Shown here: piece after piece, positions 25,000 through 33,491 of the stretch
Position numbering within the stretch: the first letter of the stretch is position 1
Layout of the letters: the number at the start of each line of letters is the position of its first letter
The notes under the pieces: generated by a model
What the model saw: only the letters and a program-made list of their open reading frames with translations
Told to the model about the DNA's origin: nothing
Database searches by the model: none
Assembly: GCA_017861495.1 (NCBI GenBank)
Contig: JAGFXW010000004.1
Location: 1 to 34,270 of the forward strand
DNA from: Bacillota bacterium
GTDB taxonomy: Bacteria > Bacillota_C > Negativicutes > CTSoil-072
Direction: 5' to 3'
DNA: 34,270 bases
Program-made: the position numbers and the translations under genes

Positions 25000-26308
25000 C
25001 CTCAGCGCCTCCGCCTAAGTTAGTTTCGATACCTCCAGTTTTTTCGGGAACAAGCATGTCGCTCTGAAATCCCATGTCACGCGTAATATTCACTTGTCCC
25101 AATAAGGAGCACCAATCGACACCCTCGTTCTGTTCCAAGACAGAAAGTAAATTAACAAATGCCGTTATAGTCGTTCGCGGAGTTCTAAAATATGATTCAC
25201 CAATACGTTTGTTGCAGTGCTCCATAAACGCTACTAACCCGGCATCTTCTATCAAATATTTACTTGGATCGCCATATGCAAATACATGGCGTAGTTTGCC
25301 TAGCAATACAAGAAACTCTTCTTGGCTTAAACTGGACAACTTTAAAACAGGGTGAGAATAATCTACTAGTCCATTTTTCGCAAAAGTGTTTTCCGCAAGC
25401 CTTGACTGCAAAGCAGCATAGCTATATAACCCTCGACGCATATCCATCAAAAATTCCGGAGTGCCCCCTAAGATAAAGCCAAGTCCCTCTGTATTCCCTT
25501 GAAGTGAGTCATTCAATATACGTAAAATTTGTTCATAATTAGCATTTCTAGATTGAGTGTTAGTCAATTTATACAGGTTGACCATCTCATCAAGGCAAAC
25601 AAGAAGGCCAGCATATCCAGCCAATCTTACGAACTTACTCATCAACTTTAACTGGTCATAAAATGAGGCATCGTCAACAATGGTCCGCACACCTAAAACC
25701 GTTCTGGCGTCAGTTTTTGTCGTGAATTCCCCTCGCAACCAGCGAATCGCATCAGACTTTAGCTGTTCTTGCCCAGATTCAAAACCTCGCCAATAAGCTG
25801 CGATGACCGTAGCAAAGTCGTATCCATTGACCATTTCAGTTAGACTATTTAATTTTTCATGGATAATATTATCTGGTTTAATGCCTTTAGTTTGAGCTTC
25901 ATTCCGGGCAGTTGATATAAACTTTTCGACAATCCCAACCAAAGCACCACCGTCAGGTTTTGTCCTAGTTGCCTGGTTTTTCATAAGTTCGGCGAATAAC
26001 GAACGAGCTTGCCCTCCGGTTGAATATAGACGTCGGTCCGGATTCAGGTCAGCATGTAGGGTCACCAGTTTTTTTTCCATCGCAACGGCTCTCACCAAAT
26101 TGAGAAAGAATGTTTTCCCAGACCCATATTCGCCGATTAAAAGGCGAAACATCGTGCCACCATCAGCTACACGTTCCAAATCCTTGATAAGCGCCTTGAT
26201 TTCCTGAACTCTGCCCACTTGTATCAGATGCTGTCCGGTCCTAGGCACAACACCGGCTTTTAGAGATTGTAGTAATGCATCTCTTTCTTTTGCTTTTATC
26301 ATAGTCAC
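24971..26308 (-). CDS. BrxD-like (DUF2791-type) ATPase
   Basis: 445-aa AAA+/STAND-like P-loop ATPase. Walker A GEYGSGKT at residues 59-66, Walker B LLVCLDE at 235-241, and a sensor-like RTPRTTITAFVNLL near the end. The opening (LLQSLKAGVVPRTGQHLIQV, then GRVQEIKAL) is characteristic of the BREX BrxD family. It starts with GTG overlapping the TerB-N stop (GTGA); ATG 26302 is an alternative. No PglZ, BrxX methylase or BrxL is present in the window, so this is not a complete BREX system. It probably loads or regulates the helicase encoded next to it. Confidence 0.85.
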   Translation of the reverse strand: MTMIKAKERDALLQSLKAGVVPRTGQHLIQVGRVQEIKALIKDLERVADGGTMFRLLIGEYGSGKTFFLNLVRAVAMEKKLVTLHADLNPDRRLYSTGGQARSLFAELMKNQATRTKPDGGALVGIVEKFISTARNEAQTKGIKPDNIIHEKLNSLTEMVNGYDFATVIAAYWRGFESGQEQLKSDAIRWLRGEFTTKTDARTVLGVRTIVDDASFYDQLKLMSKFVRLAGYAGLLVCLDEMVNLYKLTNTQSRNANYEQILRILNDSLQGNTEGLGFILGGTPEFLMDMRRGLYSYAALQSRLAENTFAKNGLVDYSHPVLKLSSLSQEEFLVLLGKLRHVFAYGDPSKYLIEDAGLVAFMEHCNKRIGESYFRTPRTTITAFVNLLSVLEQNEGVDWCSLLGQVNITRDMGFQSDMLVPEKTGGIETNLGGGAEDEFASFKLQ

Positions 26309-28608
26309 TGAATAATCACCCTCGCTATCTCTTGATTTATTTCAATCGGGTCATCACCATCAGTGAAGGACTGGTCGTGTTTCTCGAAGGCGGTTTCGTT
26401 GATTTGCTCAAGTGAACCTTCCAACATCATACCTCTGTCTTGCACCAGCTCTTCGAGTTCTGCCCTTTGCCAAGTGGGTTTTTGACAAAGTATCCGAATC
26501 ATCCCTGACAAATCTTCGTTTAGGCCCCAAATAGTTTCTTCCTTCTTTTCGAAAATATCATCCTGAACCTCGACTCCTTCATTATCGGTTTCCGGATGAA
26601 GATCGGAAGTAATTTCTCCTTGGAATATCGTGCTCAGAATCGAAGTTACTCTCTCGCTATCAGCCTGAAGCATAGCAACTTTTGACATATCGATGTTGAT
26701 ACCGCCTGTTGTAGGAGCAGCAGGGATAGCGTAACCCACTTGTGACACGGAAGCCTGAGTAACGGTGACAGGCTCTGAAGTAGGTGCATGAACTTTACCA
26801 TATAGTGATGTCATATCCAACCCAAGCAGTCGGTAAATACGCTCCATCAGCTTCAATTCATCCAAACTGACATAATTATCTGCTTGTGCAACTCGTACCA
26901 GTAGATCCCCTACGAATTCGCGTTGTTCTTGGCCGAGTGTTTCTATTCGTTTTTTAATGCCCGTCAAATTCAACTGTTGTTTAGACAACCAGAGAACATG
27001 CGCTTTTAATCGACTCTGCTCGGCAGGTTTAAGATTAAACCACCGTTCAAGCTGATTCTGAAGCACTAAAATCTCTTTTTCTGATGCATCTCCATCTGCG
27101 TTCGATACTACCATCGCCAGGTATATAGACAACGATGCCACTGCATAATGTGCATCAAAGTTCACCTTTACACTCTTGTCACCGAGCCCGAACAAGACCA
27201 CGTAGCTATCTGTGGTAGGTACCGGGTTTCCATATCGCAAATCTGGCTCAAACCCTAATTCTAACACATCAAGAATTTCTAAGAACTGAGTCATTCTTTT
27301 TTTCGATATATCCTTCCAGGTGGGAAGCTCCGTTAGTATATCACCGAACTTAACCAATTGAAAAGCTCCGAATTCTTCCGAATTTTTCTTGATCTTTTCG
27401 AGTTCAACCTTAACACTACCGGGCCAGATGGAAAAGGGCAATTCTAAGAAAGCATCCAAAGTACCCTCTTTCTCAGGACTTCTTCCCAATAAACGACTGT
27501 AACTATCTAGTTTTTCATGACACATTTGGACTATAGGTGCCATTTTATTAAGAGGGTTCGTCAAAACAGTAACGTCGGATATATTCAAGTTCTTCACATA
27601 GTTTCCGGAGCTGATCAATGACCTACTTGCCGGCTTATGGGAAACAGAAATCATTGTCTTGTTCTTAATAAGCTTTATTCCAGCGCCGAACTTTCGTGAA
27701 TATTCCTCGGCAAACAACTTACCAAATTCTTCGCTGCACCTTTGCGCGGCCGTTCTTGTGTAGACCGGAGGATTCGGGCTGGAACAATACCAAGACAGAG
27801 CCCATTCGGCAGGGACAGGAACCTCGTTCGCGGCCATCAGACCAAGGCCAAGCCGCAAGGGCATCGAAAAGCCTAAATGATTGGAAGGCACAGGGGGTTC
27901 TAATGTTGCTAATTTACACTCCTGGTATTTTTCTACTTGTAAGTAAGCCAAGAGGGAATTAGCATATGAATTAAACGAACCATTATGACCATAAATGATG
28001 AGCAGTCGCGCTACTTCATCCAAAATAGCCTCAGTTTCAGCTTTTGCTTGTAAACTGTGCTGAACATCATGAAGCAACCTACGTTCGAGCCCATAGAAAT
28101 ACAAAAAAACGTATCCGATATCCGCAGCCGGGTCCTTTTTACCAGTTGAAAGCCAATGAAGATAAGAAGCGCGGGCTTCGGGAGTAATGTCTGCGTATGA
28201 GGGCCAATAATTTGTCTTTCTAATAGAGTAATCGTCATCATTTTTATTAACCGGTAATTTCGGGTCAATGAGAGTGCAATCCACTTCATAACCACTTGGC
28301 GCTGCTAAACCACTTCCCATATACAACATACCATTAGGAATCAGATACCCGGCTACATTACTCGATGTTCCATAAGAAACCCAATATTCATCTCCATTTT
28401 TACTTGTGGGAGCGACTTTTCTTTGAGTTTGCTTATAATCAGCAGAGTTAATATAACAAGGCTGTTTATCAACTTGTTCAGGTTTATTTCTTCCTTTAAG
28501 AAACTTAATAAATAACCAAATTGCAAAAAAAGCTCCTCCCACTAACAGAAAAAAAGCTCCATAGTGGACTAAAAGAACAATAACAATTATGAGTCCCAGA
28601 AACTGCAT
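26305..28608 (-). CDS. TerB-N/TerB-C domain membrane-anchored protein
   Basis: About 767 aa. The first 45 residues are one or two membrane segments (FLGLIIVIVLLVHYGAFFLL, then GGAFFAIWLFIKFLKGRN). A TerB-N domain follows (VSYGTSSNVAGYLIPNGMLY, TPEARASYLHWLSTGKKD, YVFLYFYGLERRLL). A TerB-like helical bundle with acidic SNADGDASEKE lies at about residues 500-620, and a TerB-C-like region ends the protein. ATG 28608 is chosen for the GGAGGGG 5 nt upstream; an open frame to 28632 exists. It is the first gene of the three-gene operon. Aravind-group comparative work described TerB-N proteins with ATPases and SF2 helicases as DNA-processing systems (from memory). It would tie the complex to the membrane. 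Confidence 0.85.
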   Translation of the reverse strand: MQFLGLIIVIVLLVHYGAFFLLVGGAFFAIWLFIKFLKGRNKPEQVDKQPCYINSADYKQTQRKVAPTSKNGDEYWVSYGTSSNVAGYLIPNGMLYMGSGLAAPSGYEVDCTLIDPKLPVNKNDDDYSIRKTNYWPSYADITPEARASYLHWLSTGKKDPAADIGYVFLYFYGLERRLLHDVQHSLQAKAETEAILDEVARLLIIYGHNGSFNSYANSLLAYLQVEKYQECKLATLEPPVPSNHLGFSMPLRLGLGLMAANEVPVPAEWALSWYCSSPNPPVYTRTAAQRCSEEFGKLFAEEYSRKFGAGIKLIKNKTMISVSHKPASRSLISSGNYVKNLNISDVTVLTNPLNKMAPIVQMCHEKLDSYSRLLGRSPEKEGTLDAFLELPFSIWPGSVKVELEKIKKNSEEFGAFQLVKFGDILTELPTWKDISKKRMTQFLEILDVLELGFEPDLRYGNPVPTTDSYVVLFGLGDKSVKVNFDAHYAVASLSIYLAMVVSNADGDASEKEILVLQNQLERWFNLKPAEQSRLKAHVLWLSKQQLNLTGIKKRIETLGQEQREFVGDLLVRVAQADNYVSLDELKLMERIYRLLGLDMTSLYGKVHAPTSEPVTVTQASVSQVGYAIPAAPTTGGINIDMSKVAMLQADSERVTSILSTIFQGEITSDLHPETDNEGVEVQDDIFEKKEETIWGLNEDLSGMIRILCQKPTWQRAELEELVQDRGMMLEGSLEQINETAFEKHDQSFTDGDDPIEINQEIARVIIQ

Positions 28609-28677
28609 ATACACCCCTCCACTCATCACCAATAAATTGGGAGTCCACGAACAGATACCCGTTCCTCTTAATTATTT

Positions 28678-28701
28678 ATCAGGTTCATACGCTAACCTGA
28701 T
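28678..28701. promoter_or_regulatory. 8-bp palindrome upstream of the TerB-N operon
   Basis: ATCAGGTT (28678-28685) and AACCTGAT (28694-28701) form a perfect inverted repeat around 8 nt, about 70 bp before the start codon, in AT-rich DNA. It is a plausible operator or 5'-leader hairpin; no convincing -35/-10 pair could be fixed nearby. Confidence 0.45.
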
Positions 28702-28883
28702 TTATAGTTCATAATATCAATTACGATCTAATTTTGTACAATGGAGGTTTTAGCAATTAACGAACCCCCAGAAAATAGTGTAAAAAGTTAGAGTTATAGG
28801 ATTTCCCAAAAACATAAAAATGTCATTTTGTATCCACTCTAATTTTATTTTTTCCATACATTTACACAAAACACCTTCTTGTT

Positions 28884-29049
28884 TTCGCGTAAATGTATAA
28901 ATTTTTGTACGTTGATCAACCCCCTGAATAAAAAGTTCGCCCAAACATTACGTCTAGGCGAACATAAAACCTACGTATCAAATTTATTCAAAACCTACAA
29001 AACCTTATATATCAAGCCTTTTTCCGCTTTATCAACGCACTCAACGTGA
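28884..29049. repeat. rlmD 3'-end repeat, left copy (candidate attL)
   Basis: This aligns with 33483-33652 at roughly 80% by eye over nearly the whole length, including two identical 21-base runs. It contains a 7-bp terminator stem (28935-28941 with 28957-28963). To its right lies a degraded rlmD tail that reads HVECV..LIKRKKA on the minus strand where the intact gene reads HVECVVLIERKDA. The rest of rlmD is absent here. This is the pattern left when an element integrates into the 3' end of a gene and displaces the original end. Long-range homology ends sharply on both sides. Confidence 0.65.
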
Positions 29050-29101
29050 CAGGCAAATTGGATAGGTATCTTTTTTAAATACTTAGAGGTGTTTAATTAT
29101 A

Positions 29102-29227
29102 TCACGGCTCTTCCAAAACCCTAGTAAATACGCCATTCCTAAAGGAAAGCACCATATTTTTGTCGCGTATCGTTATGAGATAATATTTATTAAAACTGCA
29201 TCCACCATTGGCAAATCGCAGAAATTG
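29102..29227 (-). pseudogene. short coding remnant after the 296-aa gene
   Basis: A 41-codon open frame reads FLRFANGGCSFNKYYLITIR and DKNMVLSFRNGVFTRVLEEP before its stop. It looks protein-like in composition but has no start codon in frame, only an internal ATG. It lies 20 bp beyond the stop of the 296-aa gene on the same strand. It is probably the end of a truncated gene. Confidence 0.3.
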
Positions 29228-29246
29228 TCAACAGTTATTTTTTATA

Positions 29247-30137
29247 TCATAATTCACTATCAAGTTCTATTTCTTTGATTGCTATAACCTCTTTCACCTT
29301 ATGACCATGCTTATTTTTAACTATGAACTTTGAAACGGCAACCGTCGATTCATTTTCAATTTTCTCGGCTATATGTGTGGGATCATCAAACACTACAGAC
29401 ACACGTGGAGGTATTCTCATTGGCACTGTATGTATTATTTTCCAAACCCCACCCCTATTTGGTTGATAAATAATCATCCCTCGGCTTTGATTCACCCTTT
29501 GATGAAATTCTATCAGGGCAGTATACTTATCCACAGGCTGCCTATCTAAGATTCCTTGGGGTGGAGAACAATAAACAAAGTGTTCCGTCATTGTTTCCGG
29601 AATAGGTATATCGCCACCCAATACAACGATTAGATCAAGCATATGGAGGTATGAAATTCTTGCCAAAATCAGACCATCCATTTCTTTTTCATAATACCCA
29701 TATGGGGCAATGCTAACATTAAAATTAACCCTACCACATATTGGATCAGGTATTTCAAAAATGTTATCTTCTTCGGTGTCTTCGCCCTCTATAGGGTCGA
29801 ATTTAGCAATAGCAGGAACTGAAACAACGGCAAACAGAAATGCCCTTGTGATATTGTAGATTGGTTCACCATTAATCCTTTTTAGTTTCACATTTTTATA
29901 ATTAATAAGCCCTGTTGTATGGTATGAAATATCCATCCCCTTCCGACATTCTTCTTGCAGCACATTTATATTTTCCATCTTTTGCTGCCTCGAAACATCA
30001 TAACATACATGTTCATTATTCGAACCCTTACGAATAAAATTAACATATAATGTTCCATCGCCTTCAACATTCAACCCGTATTTTAAAAACTCATATAGTT
30101 TCCCCTGATGTTTAATAAGCAATCGTCTTAACTTCAA
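29247..30137 (-). CDS. hypothetical 296-aa protein of the rlmD island
   Basis: I do not recognise this protein. It is predicted soluble and rich in beta strands, with a patch YNITRAFLFAVVSVPAIAKF followed by an acidic loop EGEDTEEDN, and a tail of alternating charged strands (GHKVKEVIAIKEIELDSEL). TTG 30137 is the start, with GAGGG 6 nt upstream. It lies downstream of the zinc-peptidase-like gene and the 37-aa frame on the same strand, separated by short gaps, and probably forms one operon with them. Its partner and target are unknown; location in an integrative island favours an accessory (defence or stress) role. Confidence 0.7.
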   Translation of the reverse strand: MKLRRLLIKHQGKLYEFLKYGLNVEGDGTLYVNFIRKGSNNEHVCYDVSRQQKMENINVLQEECRKGMDISYHTTGLINYKNVKLKRINGEPIYNITRAFLFAVVSVPAIAKFDPIEGEDTEEDNIFEIPDPICGRVNFNVSIAPYGYYEKEMDGLILARISYLHMLDLIVVLGGDIPIPETMTEHFVYCSPPQGILDRQPVDKYTALIEFHQRVNQSRGMIIYQPNRGGVWKIIHTVPMRIPPRVSVVFDDPTHIAEKIENESTVAVSKFIVKNKHGHKVKEVIAIKEIELDSEL

Positions 30138-30213
30138 TGTGATCCCTCATTTTCTTAGCCAGTGCTCTAGTTGGTGAATATTCCCTTTTTCCATTTTTCG
30201 TTCTTTATACTTT

Positions 30214-30327
30214 TTATATTTTCAATTTTGCAGCTTTGGGGACAGCTTCGAAAATCAATGCAAACCCTTCTGTGTCTTCCGCATCAAGTAAGTATTGACA
30301 GTATTCGTTTTCCAAAATTTCACGCAT
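30214..30327 (-). CDS. 37-aa acidic small protein
   Basis: MREILENEYCQYLLDAEDTE then GFALIFEAVPKAAKLKI. ATG 30327 lies 8 nt after GGGAG, a good ribosome site. It sits between the peptidase-like gene (51 nt after its stop) and the 296-aa gene (76 nt before its start), all on one strand. Its size and charge would fit a small regulator or antitoxin-like peptide, but I recognise no family. Confidence 0.5.
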   Translation of the reverse strand: MREILENEYCQYLLDAEDTEGFALIFEAVPKAAKLKI

Positions 30328-30378
30328 TGTTTTCACTCCCAAGCATTTTCAGCAAGACACCTGTCTTCACCCTCAATA

Positions 30379-31374
30379 TTATCTAAATGGAACGTCTATA
30401 TATAACCCTTGGTTACCTTCCTTAGATGTATTTGGTATTACCCCTACTAAATCAAACCCTTTTCTTATCGCAATTGCAATTTTCCCATGTATTTTTTCGT
30501 ATTCAAATTCTTCCTTAATCTTCATCATACCAAACAGTTCATTTATCAGTTCTTTCCATTCCAGACTTACTTCCTCTAAAGCCTTTAAAAATTCATGTAA
30601 AATTTTAGCATCATCATTCGATAGTTGATGAATAACGCCAAGCGACCTACCTAATTGAGCATATAGAAAACTAAGTTTTTCAATGGTGTACTGCCATAGA
30701 TGATTTATGTCATGATTCAGCCTATATTTGGCTATTTCATATTCCATATCTTGAAGTGTTGATTTTAATACATCTACTGTAAACATTACGTGACCTTCAT
30801 ATTCTTCGTTATCCATATAAGGAAATGCAATTATTTGAGCAAAAAACTCACCAAAAGCGGATTGCGCTATACTTTCACGCAGTTCGTCCCATTGATAAGT
30901 ATGTATTATCCTATCGTCAATAGAATAATATTTTCTGAGAAGCAAACCTTCAAAAACGTGCCCTAATTCGTGAGCAAATGCTGCATTGCAAAAATTCATA
31001 TCCTGGATAATTCCTTGGGCAACTTCTTCTGGATGAATAATTATGGCATAAGTCCTTTCAACTTCCCCATTTCCCCACCTCAACGTTTTACCGGCCACAT
31101 AACCATCGGCACAGTCAGATAAATGCTCACCATATCCCAATGCCTTCTGATACTTAAAAACATCGTCCTTAAACTGATTTGAAAAGATAACTGCCTTCAA
31201 AATACATACTCCCGGTAATTTTGCATAAACTTCATCATAGATACTCTTTATGTTGTTATTTAACTTTTCAACATTATCTTGATTTTGCCAAACATCGGCG
31301 GATCCATTTATAGTTAACTGCCAATTTCCCAATGGTATTTCTTCAAGCGGCTTAATAAGAATATTTCTGTCCAT
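30379..31374 (-). CDS. HExxH zinc-metallopeptidase-like protein
   Basis: 331 aa from ATG 31374, which has GGGGTGA at 7-8 nt; a longer frame to 31413 lacks a site. FAHELGHVFE places the zinc-binding HELGH at residues 135-139, with candidate third ligands in ELRESIAQSAFGEFFAQ (E167 or E176), a gluzincin-like spacing. An upstream DGYVAGKTLRW plus IIIHPEEV resembles the substrate-side strand of such peptidases. No signal peptide, so it is cytoplasmic. The C-terminal half is helical, ending in a strand motif GLYIDVPF. The substrate is unknown. With the 37-aa and 296-aa genes it forms a candidate accessory operon. Confidence 0.72.
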   Translation of the reverse strand: MDRNILIKPLEEIPLGNWQLTINGSADVWQNQDNVEKLNNNIKSIYDEVYAKLPGVCILKAVIFSNQFKDDVFKYQKALGYGEHLSDCADGYVAGKTLRWGNGEVERTYAIIIHPEEVAQGIIQDMNFCNAAFAHELGHVFEGLLLRKYYSIDDRIIHTYQWDELRESIAQSAFGEFFAQIIAFPYMDNEEYEGHVMFTVDVLKSTLQDMEYEIAKYRLNHDINHLWQYTIEKLSFLYAQLGRSLGVIHQLSNDDAKILHEFLKALEEVSLEWKELINELFGMMKIKEEFEYEKIHGKIAIAIRKGFDLVGVIPNTSKEGNQGLYIDVPFR

Positions 31375-31465
31375 AACGCAATCACCCCGCAAAGCATTTT
31401 CAACCAAAAACAACTTCTTATCTCATTTTAGGGACTGCATAATCTGCAGATATATACTGTTCGTC

Positions 31466-31591
31466 TTAATGCTTCATATACCCCGCAAACTCTCGTTTCA
31501 GTTCCTTAGGTGCGCCCCGCTTCAATTGCCAGTCTCCCCGGTCAGCAACAAAATACGAACTATCGAAGAAATCCGGTCTTGGTTGTGACAT
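31466..31591 (-). CDS. 41-aa small protein
   Basis: MSQPRPDFFDSSYFVADRG then WQLKRGAPKELKREFAGYMK. ATG 31591 follows GGAG at 9 nt and overlaps the end of the open frame at 31599, as coupled genes do. The D-W-x-L-K-x-G-A-P pattern resembles short proteins seen in Gram-positive mobile elements, but I cannot name a function. Confidence 0.4.
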   Translation of the reverse strand: MSQPRPDFFDSSYFVADRGDWQLKRGAPKELKREFAGYMKH

Positions 31592-31598
31592 GGAATCT

Positions 31599-31841
31599 TC
31601 ACTCCAAACAAAGCATTTTCAACCTGAATATCAATTGCCTCCTTGCCCTTTTGCAGCGAGCCGAAATAGTCGAATACTTGTTTTTCCATTCCTTCAATGT
31701 GAATATGAAATTCCCATATTCGAAGCGATCTATTCGTCCATCAAACCGTCTCTTTTTTAGGACGTCGAAAAAGACGGGATCATTGTCCTTTAGGGTATCA
31801 CTTATGTCACTATGTTTGTTTTTAGGGGATCTTGAATGTCT
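31599..31841 (-). pseudogene. 5'-truncated coding remnant
   Basis: An 80-codon open frame without a start codon reads DPVFFDVLKKRRFDGRIDRF, YGNFIFTLKEWKNKYSTIS and ARCKRARRQL. The E-W-K-N-K-Y-S and A-R-C-K-R-A-R core looks like a family of small mobile-element proteins of unknown function. The 5' part runs into 32-bp repeats, so the beginning of the gene has been lost or rebuilt. Confidence 0.35.
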
Positions 31842-31859
31842 TTATACTTGTTTTTAGGG
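31783..31859. repeat. 2.5 copies of a ~32-bp direct repeat
   Basis: TTGTTTTTAGGG occurs at 31816 and 31848, with a degenerate copy TTGTCCTTTAGGG at 31783; the bases between follow the pattern ATC..TT.ATGTC..TAT. The spacing is 32-33 bp, three helical turns. It is iteron-like and could be a protein-binding array or a small origin of the rlmD island. Confidence 0.5.
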
Positions 31860-31977
31860 ACTCAGATAATGAAAGTTCCAAGCATCCTGCCGCCCCCTTA
31901 AAACGTTCTATGCACCCGCCCCTAAGAACACAACATTGCACCTATAAAACGGCTCAGAAGCGATTTGAGAAGGTTGT

Positions 31978-32811
31978 TTATTGGAACGATTTGAGTGTTT
32001 CAGGTTCATCAGAGTCACTTAGCAACATTTTTTGCATGTGTGCCACAATCAGCGGAAATTCTTTTTCAATTTTCGCTGCTATCTCTTTTCTTTCCTCATA
32101 CATTTTCTGATGTTCTTCCCCTGATATGTATTGTCGGTTTTCTCGGCTGCAAAGGAATGCCAATTGATTAAGCTGACTTGTAAATTGGTCAACTTCGCTT
32201 GAAACATCACGCGGCAAATACAAATCGGCTTGCAAATGTGCTTTCACCGCTTCACTAATCGCTTTACTTGCGTCTAAATCTTCCTGAGAAGTCATTACTT
32301 TATATATTTTATCTACTGCATCCTTAAAGTTTGTTTCCCACAAAAGAAGCATTTCTTCCTTGTGTGCTCTGGTTATGTTATATTTATCAAGAAATTCGCG
32401 CATGTCTTCTTTATTATAATCCGTAAATGCCGGCAGCTGCCGCAAAGGATTATTGCGCCAAAGTACCTTATTTCGTGCATTACATAATTTTTCATAAAGT
32501 TCAATACTGCGCTCATGTTTTTTTACAGCAAATAAACTAAAATCAGTTAATCGGCGTTGGTTTAGATGTTTTTGTTTCTCTGCTACTTCTTGTAATTTGG
32601 TTTTATATGTTTCAAAGGGAATAGCAAATTCTTGCTCATATCGCTTAACACTCTTATCCAATTCCGCTTTTTCTGTTTGTAATTGTTTGGCAAAATCATG
32701 TTGCTTGTTGAATTTATACCTTGCCCATAATCCACCTATAATTACTGCGCCAACGGTCACAAGCAAAGATACTATCGATCCATATTTAAGCAACCAATCT
32801 AAGATTTTCAT
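31978..32811 (-). CDS. membrane-anchored coiled-coil protein
   Basis: 277 aa. Residues 1-35 contain one membrane segment (YGSIVSLLVTVGAVIIGGLW) followed by basic residues. Positions 40-110 form a charged coiled coil (LQTEKAELDKSVKRYEQEF, YKTKLQEVAEKQKHL), and the rest is a helical soluble domain. GGGGG lies 7 nt before ATG 32811. I do not recognise the family. Anchored coiled-coil proteins of this build occur in several anti-phage modules as effectors or sensors, but also in ordinary cell-envelope roles. It lies between the small-gene debris and the IS3 scraps of the rlmD island, with no clear operon partner. Confidence 0.7.
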   Translation of the reverse strand: MKILDWLLKYGSIVSLLVTVGAVIIGGLWARYKFNKQHDFAKQLQTEKAELDKSVKRYEQEFAIPFETYKTKLQEVAEKQKHLNQRRLTDFSLFAVKKHERSIELYEKLCNARNKVLWRNNPLRQLPAFTDYNKEDMREFLDKYNITRAHKEEMLLLWETNFKDAVDKIYKVMTSQEDLDASKAISEAVKAHLQADLYLPRDVSSEVDQFTSQLNQLAFLCSRENRQYISGEEHQKMYEERKEIAAKIEKEFPLIVAHMQKMLLSDSDEPETLKSFQ

Positions 32812-32911
32812 TCATCTACCCCCTACATAATAAGTATAGCACAACTATTTCATCATGTTGATCAAGGCGAGGTGTAGCTCAGCCTAAATGGGCATAAAAA
32901 AGCATCGGCAG

Positions 32912-33366
32912 TGAACTGCACCCCCAAAGTTAGACGGTATGATATATTGAAATATAGAAGTGTCAAGAAAAATTAGACATAAAGTTAAGCGGATATTATG
33001 AATTCAACTGCTCAAATTGGGTAGGGGAAAGATACCCAAGAGAAGAGTGCAATCTCTTTGTGTTGTAGTATAGTTGAATATATTTAAAGTTTCTTGCTGG
33101 TCTTGTTCAGGTGTTCCAAAATGAGCATCTTGAATAAACTCTCTTTTTATGGTTCTATAAAAAGATTCCATTATGGCATTATCATATGGATTGCCTTTTC
33201 TGCTGACGCTTGATACAGTTCCATGTGCACGCAAAAACGTCTGAAAGTTACTGCCGGTAAAATCGACTAAAGAAAGGGCATTTTCCAGAGTATGAGCCGA
33301 AAAGGCAATTGCCTGGATAATGCCGTAATGGAAAATTTCTTTGGAATAGTAGAGAATGAACTTCTG
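32912..33366. mobile_element. two degraded IS3-family insertion scraps
   Basis: An IS3-type end (TGAACTGCACCCCCAAAGTT) starts at 32912 and a second type (TGTCAAGAAAAATTAGAC) at 32961. On the minus strand 33264-32996 encodes the end of an IS3 orfB: TGSNFQTFLRAHGTVSSVSR, KGNPYDNAIMESFYRTIKRE, then after a 1-nt shift YYNTKRLHSSLGYLSPTQFE. On the + strand 33277-33366 encodes a fragment of a different IS3 orf[21 protein letters not shown]. Both lack most of the transposase. They interrupt the integrase whose end follows at 33378. Confidence 0.75.
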
Positions 33367-33377
33367 AAACAAGCCAT

Positions 33378-33491
33378 AGGACGTATACCCACGCAACAAA
33401 AAATACAGCAGAACAAGCGGTTGATATTTTCGAACGCGCAATAAATATTCCTGTCGTAAGAGAATCACAAATTGCTTTGAAATTCGCGTAA
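33378..33491 (+). pseudogene. tyrosine integrase, C-terminal remnant
   Basis: The frame reads [20 protein letters not shown] then [17 protein letters not shown] and stop. TYTHAT is the active-site tyrosine motif at the end of tyrosine recombinases (compare Y-T-H-A-T-K-E in phage integrases). The upstream body is replaced by IS3 scraps. Its stop codon lies in the first bases of the right rlmD repeat, exactly where an integrase normally abuts its attachment site, which supports the view that it once moved this island. Confidence 0.6.

Noticed and set aside
24971..26308. Complete BREX system
   Set aside because: Only a BrxD-like ATPase and an Lhr-like helicase are present; the methyltransferase, PglZ and Lon/BrxL components are absent from the window.
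28750..28944. 64-codon minus frame (GVDQRTKIYTFTRKQ) and the matching N-terminus of the frame starting at 33549
   Set aside because: Both are translations of the rlmD terminator/palindrome repeat and share sequence only because the DNA is repeated. They are not independent genes.
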